Shown here: in pieces, positions 23,023-26,397 of the stretch
How positions within the stretch are numbered: position 1 is the first letter of the stretch
Layout of the letters: each line of letters starts with the position of its first letter
From: JBLHKS01 sp047620505
GTDB lineage: Bacteria > Verrucomicrobiota > Verrucomicrobiia > Verrucomicrobiales > DEV007
Assembly: GCA_047620505.1 (NCBI GenBank)
Contig: JBLHKS010000092.1
Location: 1 to 26,397 of the forward strand
Length of the DNA stretch: 26,397 bases
Direction: 5' to 3'
Notes under the pieces: generated by a model
Database searches by the model: none
Seen by the model: only the letters and a program-made list of their open reading frames with translations
Told to the model about the DNA's origin: nothing
Position numbers and translations under genes: made by a program

Positions 23023-24693
23023 CTATTTCGATTCTTCTTGAAGCTTCTCAATTTGTTTCGCGCTCAACGCGCTTCCGTAAAGCCGCAACTCTTTCATCCT
23101 GCCATTGAAATAATCGTGCTGCCCGAAACCAATCTTTAGCGGCTTGTCAGGGTGAAGTTCCCACGCATTGGAATCGAAGGCGGCGCTTTCGGAAACCAGC
23201 TTACCATCGACATAAAGCTGGAGCCGGTCGTCGCCGCGGACGGCCGCGAGATGTCGCCAGCCAGCCAGCAGCTGCTGGTCGTAGGTGACCGCTTTGCCAG
23301 CCTCGAGCGAGTGCACATGGCCGGAAGGCAAGACGCCGCAGAAGAGCTTGCCGTCGAACACCGCCATCGACCAAGCGCGGCGATATTTCACGTCCGGGGT
23401 GTCGTCGAGCTGACCGACATGGGTCCAGCGACTCTCGCCGTCATAGCGATAAACATCGGCCATCGGCAGAGTGCCAGCGTAGAATTTGCCGTTGTAGACC
23501 GAGACGGCCATGACTTCCTTTTCCTCCCCGAGACGCCCGGCATGTGTCCACTTTTGCGGTCCGTCAGGGTCGAAACGGAAGACGGAGCCGGTTGGCCAAG
23601 TGCCGACGTGGACGCTACCTTCGTAAATCATCATCGAGTAAACCTGCGTGGTTTCTGGCACGGGCCCGAGCCGCTCCCAGTCGGTTCCGCCCTGGTAACG
23701 GAAGAAGCCGCCGTCGTCGTAGCTCAATCCAAACAGGCTGCCGTTGTGCACCCCGAGGTGAGTCACACGGAGATCCGGACAGCCGCAGTCGGTCCATTTT
23801 CCGATGCCATCGAAACGATACATGCCGCGAGTGCGAGGCTTATCTCGCCAGGCGCCGGTCGTTCCGGTTCCGGCGTAAAGTTTCCCATTAAAGACGGCCA
23901 ATCCGCTGATGCTGCGAACGTCCGCGACCTTCCCGCAGTCGGTCCATTCGGTGCCGCCTTCGTAGCGGTAAACCCGGCCGCCGTGGTTTTCGTTAGGCGA
24001 TAGAGGCAGGGACGACCCTCCGCCGCTGTAGAGTTCGGATCCGGCATAGAGCCGGCCTTTGTAAACGGCCATGCCCTTGATCGCGTTAGCCGGGTCCGGC
24101 GCGCCGCAATCGATCCACTCCTCGCCGCCCGCATAACGATAAACATGGCCGCGATCGTTCTCGCCGGGTTCCCAGGTCGATGCGTAGAGTTCGCCATCGA
24201 AAACGACCAACGACTCGATCTGCTGATTCGTCCCGGGTCGCCCGCAATCGATCCACTCTTCGCCGCCCTTCGCCGCATCGATCCCGAAGAAAACGTTTCG
24301 CCAGTTCGACTGCGCCGAGGTCACTCCGGCATAATTCATCAGACCGAAGTTGAAGCCGTTGCGCGTTTCCGGATCGAAGCAGCTCATGATGTCGCCAAGG
24401 ACGTCGTCGAGATCTTCATCAGTGTGAATCCACGCGGCGATCGTGAACGGCTTCGTCCCAAACTTCGGCGCACGGTCGGCTGGAATCTCGAGCCACGCGT
24501 CGATGCCGTCGAAAGCCGCGCCTTCCCCATCAGCAAAGGTCACGCCACCGTGGTTGATCGCGTGATGGTCGTTGCCAGAAGAGTCCCGCGCGTTCTCTGT
24601 CAGCTTCCAGTGAGCGATGAGGTCGTCGTCAGCGAAGGCGCTGGAGGTGCACGCGATCAACGCGGGCAAGGTCAGAATCAAGAATGGCTTCAT
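23023..24693 (-). CDS. Exported LamG-fold protein with an inserted seven-repeat beta-propeller
   Basis: The open frame runs to 25566, but everything upstream of the ATG at 24693 is antisense to the oxidase gene. From 24693 a signal peptide appears (MKPFLILTLPALIACTSSAFA) and the protein has 556 residues. Residues about 25-125 form the first half of a LamG/concanavalin domain (LIAHWKLTENARDSSGNDHH, then FTIAAWIHTDEDL). Seven repeats of 40-58 residues follow, each with a W-x-D/H-x-G strand, an hydrophobic-YxGxLYAG strand and a V/F-YRY/F strand. The LamG half then resumes with GWRHLAAVRGDDRLQLYVDG and ends with MKELRLYGSALSAKQIEKLQ. It is likely a secreted carbohydrate- or surface-binding protein. 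Confidence 0.85.
   Translation of the reverse strand: MKPFLILTLPALIACTSSAFADDDLIAHWKLTENARDSSGNDHHAINHGGVTFADGEGAAFDGIDAWLEIPADRAPKFGTKPFTIAAWIHTDEDLDDVLGDIMSCFDPETRNGFNFGLMNYAGVTSAQSNWRNVFFGIDAAKGGEEWIDCGRPGTNQQIESLVVFDGELYASTWEPGENDRGHVYRYAGGEEWIDCGAPDPANAIKGMAVYKGRLYAGSELYSGGGSSLPLSPNENHGGRVYRYEGGTEWTDCGKVADVRSISGLAVFNGKLYAGTGTTGAWRDKPRTRGMYRFDGIGKWTDCGCPDLRVTHLGVHNGSLFGLSYDDGGFFRYQGGTDWERLGPVPETTQVYSMMIYEGSVHVGTWPTGSVFRFDPDGPQKWTHAGRLGEEKEVMAVSVYNGKFYAGTLPMADVYRYDGESRWTHVGQLDDTPDVKYRRAWSMAVFDGKLFCGVLPSGHVHSLEAGKAVTYDQQLLAGWRHLAAVRGDDRLQLYVDGKLVSESAAFDSNAWELHPDKPLKIGFGQHDYFNGRMKELRLYGSALSAKQIEKLQEESK
23266..23277. repeat. CAGCAGCTGCTG palindrome, copy 8
   Basis: Perfect copy in the LamG-propeller gene, read as Gln-Gln-Leu-Leu. 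Confidence 0.9.
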
Positions 24694-24870
24694 GAGGTTT
24701 TCCCGAAGCGTAGCGCTTTGATTCCGAATTGGCGAGCCCTGCGGATTGCCTTTGTTTTGCTCCGAAGGAACGAGCTCCCAGTAGATCCTGCGACGTAAAG
24801 GGGGAAATTCGGATTTGTTCCCGGGCAAATCGCTGCAATCATCGCTGATCTCAGATTTCAGAAGCAACGC

Positions 24871-26052
24871 ATGAGCCAGACACCCAATCCACCCGCCGAC
24901 GCGATCGACTCCCGCTTTCCCTCGATTGAGCATCTCCGCGAGCGAGCCCGCAAGCGGATGCCTCGATTTGCGTTTGAGTATCTCGAAGGCGGCTGTTTTT
25001 CCGAAATCAACCTGCGAAGGAACACCTCCGAAATTCGCGAGATCCAGCTCAAGCCATGGTATCTCCGCGACTACGCTGGCTCGAATCTGTCGACCGAGCT
25101 TTTCGGGAAAACCTACGACGCCCCTTTTGGCGTCTCGCCGATCGGCTTGCAGGGACTGATGTGGCCGAGAGCGACGGAGATTCTCGCGGCATCTGCTCAC
25201 GCGCACAACGTCCCGTTCATTCTCAGCACGGTCGCGACGGCTAGCATCGAGACGGTCGCCGAACTCACCGAAGGGAACGCGTGGTTTCAGCTTTATCATC
25301 CAGCCGAAGATGAGCTCCGCGACAAACTGCTCGACCGCGCAGCAGCTGCTGGGTTGCCGGTGCTCGTAATTCTCGCTGACACGCCGACGTTTGCTTACCG
25401 GCCAAAGGAAATTCGCAATGGCTTGTCGATTCCGCCGAAGATGTCTCTGCGCAACATTATCCAGATGATGATGCACCCGAATTGGTCTTTCGGTCAGCTC
25501 TTCGCTGGCGCGCCGGAGTTCAAAACGATGAAGCCCTACATTCCCAAAGGGCTCACCATGAAGCATCTCGGTCTCTTCATGAACAAGACGTTTTCCGGCC
25601 GGCTAACCGCGGACAAGATTTCGGCGATTCGTGATCGTTGGAAAGGGAAACTCGTCGTCAAAGGAATCGTGAATGCGGAAGACGCGGAAACGGCGATTGG
25701 GCTTGGGGTCGACGGAATAATCGTTTCCAATCACGGCGGGCGGCAGTTGGATGTCGGTCAATCGACGATCAAGCCGCTAACCGCGTTAGCGAAGGAGTTC
25801 GGCGATCGCACGACGATGATGCTCGACAGCGGCGTTCGCAACGGGCCGGATGTGGCCTGCGCGATCGCGAGCGGGGCGAAATTCGCGTTCATGGGCCGCT
25901 CGTTCATGTATGGCGTCGCCGCGTTATCCAGCAAAGGTGGCAATCACACCATCGCGATGATCAAGAAGCAGCTTCAGCAAGTGATGGAGCAGATCGCCTG
26001 TGAGAAAGTTAGTGACTTTCCGAAGCACCTGATTGAGCAGACTTCGGCCTGA
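24871..26052 (+). CDS. FMN-dependent alpha-hydroxy-acid oxidase/dehydrogenase (LldD family)
   Basis: A 393-residue TIM-barrel flavoenzyme oxidising an L-2-hydroxy acid such as lactate or glycolate to the keto acid. Visible elements are FEYLEGG (35-41), PIGLQGLMWP (90-99), FILSTVATASIE, WFQLYHP (138-144), the FMN lysine in VVKGI (Lys264), the catalytic SNHGGRQLD (His288, Arg291), MLDSGVRNG (Asp319, Arg323) and MGRSFMYG. All active-site residues of the family are present, so it should be active; the substrate cannot be read from the sequence. It has no signal peptide or lipid-anchor helix. It is divergent from the LamG-propeller gene across 177 bp. A CAGCAGCTGCTG palindrome encodes Ala-Ala-Ala at about 157-160. 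Confidence 0.92.
   Translation: MSQTPNPPADAIDSRFPSIEHLRERARKRMPRFAFEYLEGGCFSEINLRRNTSEIREIQLKPWYLRDYAGSNLSTELFGKTYDAPFGVSPIGLQGLMWPRATEILAASAHAHNVPFILSTVATASIETVAELTEGNAWFQLYHPAEDELRDKLLDRAAAAGLPVLVILADTPTFAYRPKEIRNGLSIPPKMSLRNIIQMMMHPNWSFGQLFAGAPEFKTMKPYIPKGLTMKHLGLFMNKTFSGRLTADKISAIRDRWKGKLVVKGIVNAEDAETAIGLGVDGIIVSNHGGRQLDVGQSTIKPLTALAKEFGDRTTMMLDSGVRNGPDVACAIASGAKFAFMGRSFMYGVAALSSKGGNHTIAMIKKQLQQVMEQIACEKVSDFPKHLIEQTSA
25340..25351. repeat. CAGCAGCTGCTG palindrome, copy 9
   Basis: Perfect copy in the FMN oxidase gene, read as Ala-Ala-Ala. Confidence 0.9.
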
Positions 26053-26057
26053 CAGAA

Positions 26058-26228
26058 TTAAAAGCTCTCAACCAACGCGCGAATCAATTTCGTGGCCGCC
26101 TCTTGATGTGGAGCGAGCCCGTAGTCGCCGCCCTGAACCACGATGAACGTGAATTCGGAGCCGACGAAGCTTCGATTGGCAATCGAAGTGAGGTCAGCCA
26201 GTCGTGCAGTCAACATATCCTGACGCAT
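26058..26228 (-). pseudogene. Short C-terminal gene remnant, possibly alpha/beta hydrolase
   Basis: A 56-codon minus-strand frame ends 5 bp beyond the oxidase stop. It encodes FVGSEFTFIVVQGGDYG then LAPHQEAATKLIRALVESF, which looks like the last strand, catalytic histidine loop and final helix of an alpha/beta-hydrolase-like protein. An in-frame TAG lies just four codons before its first ATG, and nothing recognisable continues upstream. It is probably a truncated remnant rather than a functional gene. The family call is tentative. Confidence 0.4.
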
Positions 26229-26397
26229 CTCCGCTTGCTAAGCGCAAAATTCCGGCATTTTTAGACTCCCTCCCAGATTTCCCGCAGACGCATTGCATTG
26301 GAATTGCGGGTCTTTAAAAGATCCCGTTACAACTCTATCTCTGTAAACTGAGCCCATTTACGAACACCCCAATCCGATTGAGATTTCAAATCTGCCT
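26229..26397. other. No feature recognised at the window end
   Basis: No coding or RNA feature was recognised; a gene beginning beyond the edge could use this stretch as its leader. Confidence 0.4.

Noticed and set aside
24694..25566. N-terminal extension of the LamG-propeller frame to an 847-residue protein
   Set aside because: The extension is antisense to the well-supported FMN oxidase gene, and a clean signal peptide begins at the ATG at 24693.

Overview
The window reads as chromosomal DNA from a verrucomicrobial (or, less likely, planctomycetal) bacterium. The evidence is a large secreted DUF1549/DUF1553 protein, an exported Gfo/Idh/MocA oxidoreductase, LamG-type secreted proteins, a bacterial alpha-2-macroglobulin, moderately high GC and REP-like hairpins. 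No rRNA, tRNA, CRISPR array or intact transposase was seen.

Region 1 (427-4771, minus strand) is a compact operon in the order small ORF, rimB-like retropepsin, rimK ATP-grasp ligase, M14/AstE-like peptidase, DUF432 protein, MscS channel. Gaps are 5-13 bp or overlaps. It looks like a peptide or glutamate tagging and trimming module coupled to a mechanosensitive channel. Region 2 (4850-10202) holds debris: a frameshifted KAP-type NTPase fragment abuts a truncated PQQ-propeller fragment. A 1275-residue exported protein follows, fusing a jelly-roll, a calcineurin-like phosphoesterase and DUF1549/DUF1553. The last 80 residues of an outer-membrane beta-barrel come after it.

Region 3 (about 10270-15605) is the most interesting part. 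A plus-strand operon (AMP-forming ligase, type-III-fold PLP decarboxylase, acyl carrier protein, GNAT-like acyltransferase) converges, with a 9-bp gap, on a minus-strand luciferase-like flavin monooxygenase gene. The two outer promoters share a 16/18 AT-rich element on opposite strands, which suggests co-regulation. The gene set parallels the butirosin side-chain logic (BtrI/BtrK/BtrO): load an amino acid on a carrier protein, decarboxylate, hydroxylate, transfer. This would be a small aminoacyl-carrier pathway with an unknown product.

Region 4 (15856-20608, minus) encodes a secreted lipocalin-like protein and an alpha-2-macroglobulin split into two frames at three perfect copies of a 10-bp repeat. 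One or four copies would restore a single protein of about 1362 or 1372 residues. Region 5 (20860-26228) has an exported oxidoreductase, a 197-bp REP-like inverted repeat, an alpha/beta hydrolase, a LamG protein interrupted by a seven-bladed propeller, an FMN alpha-hydroxy-acid oxidase and a short gene remnant.

Across the whole window the perfect 12-bp palindrome CAGCAGCTGCTG occurs nine times, on average about every 3 kb, in two different reading frames and once outside genes. This points to selection at the DNA level.
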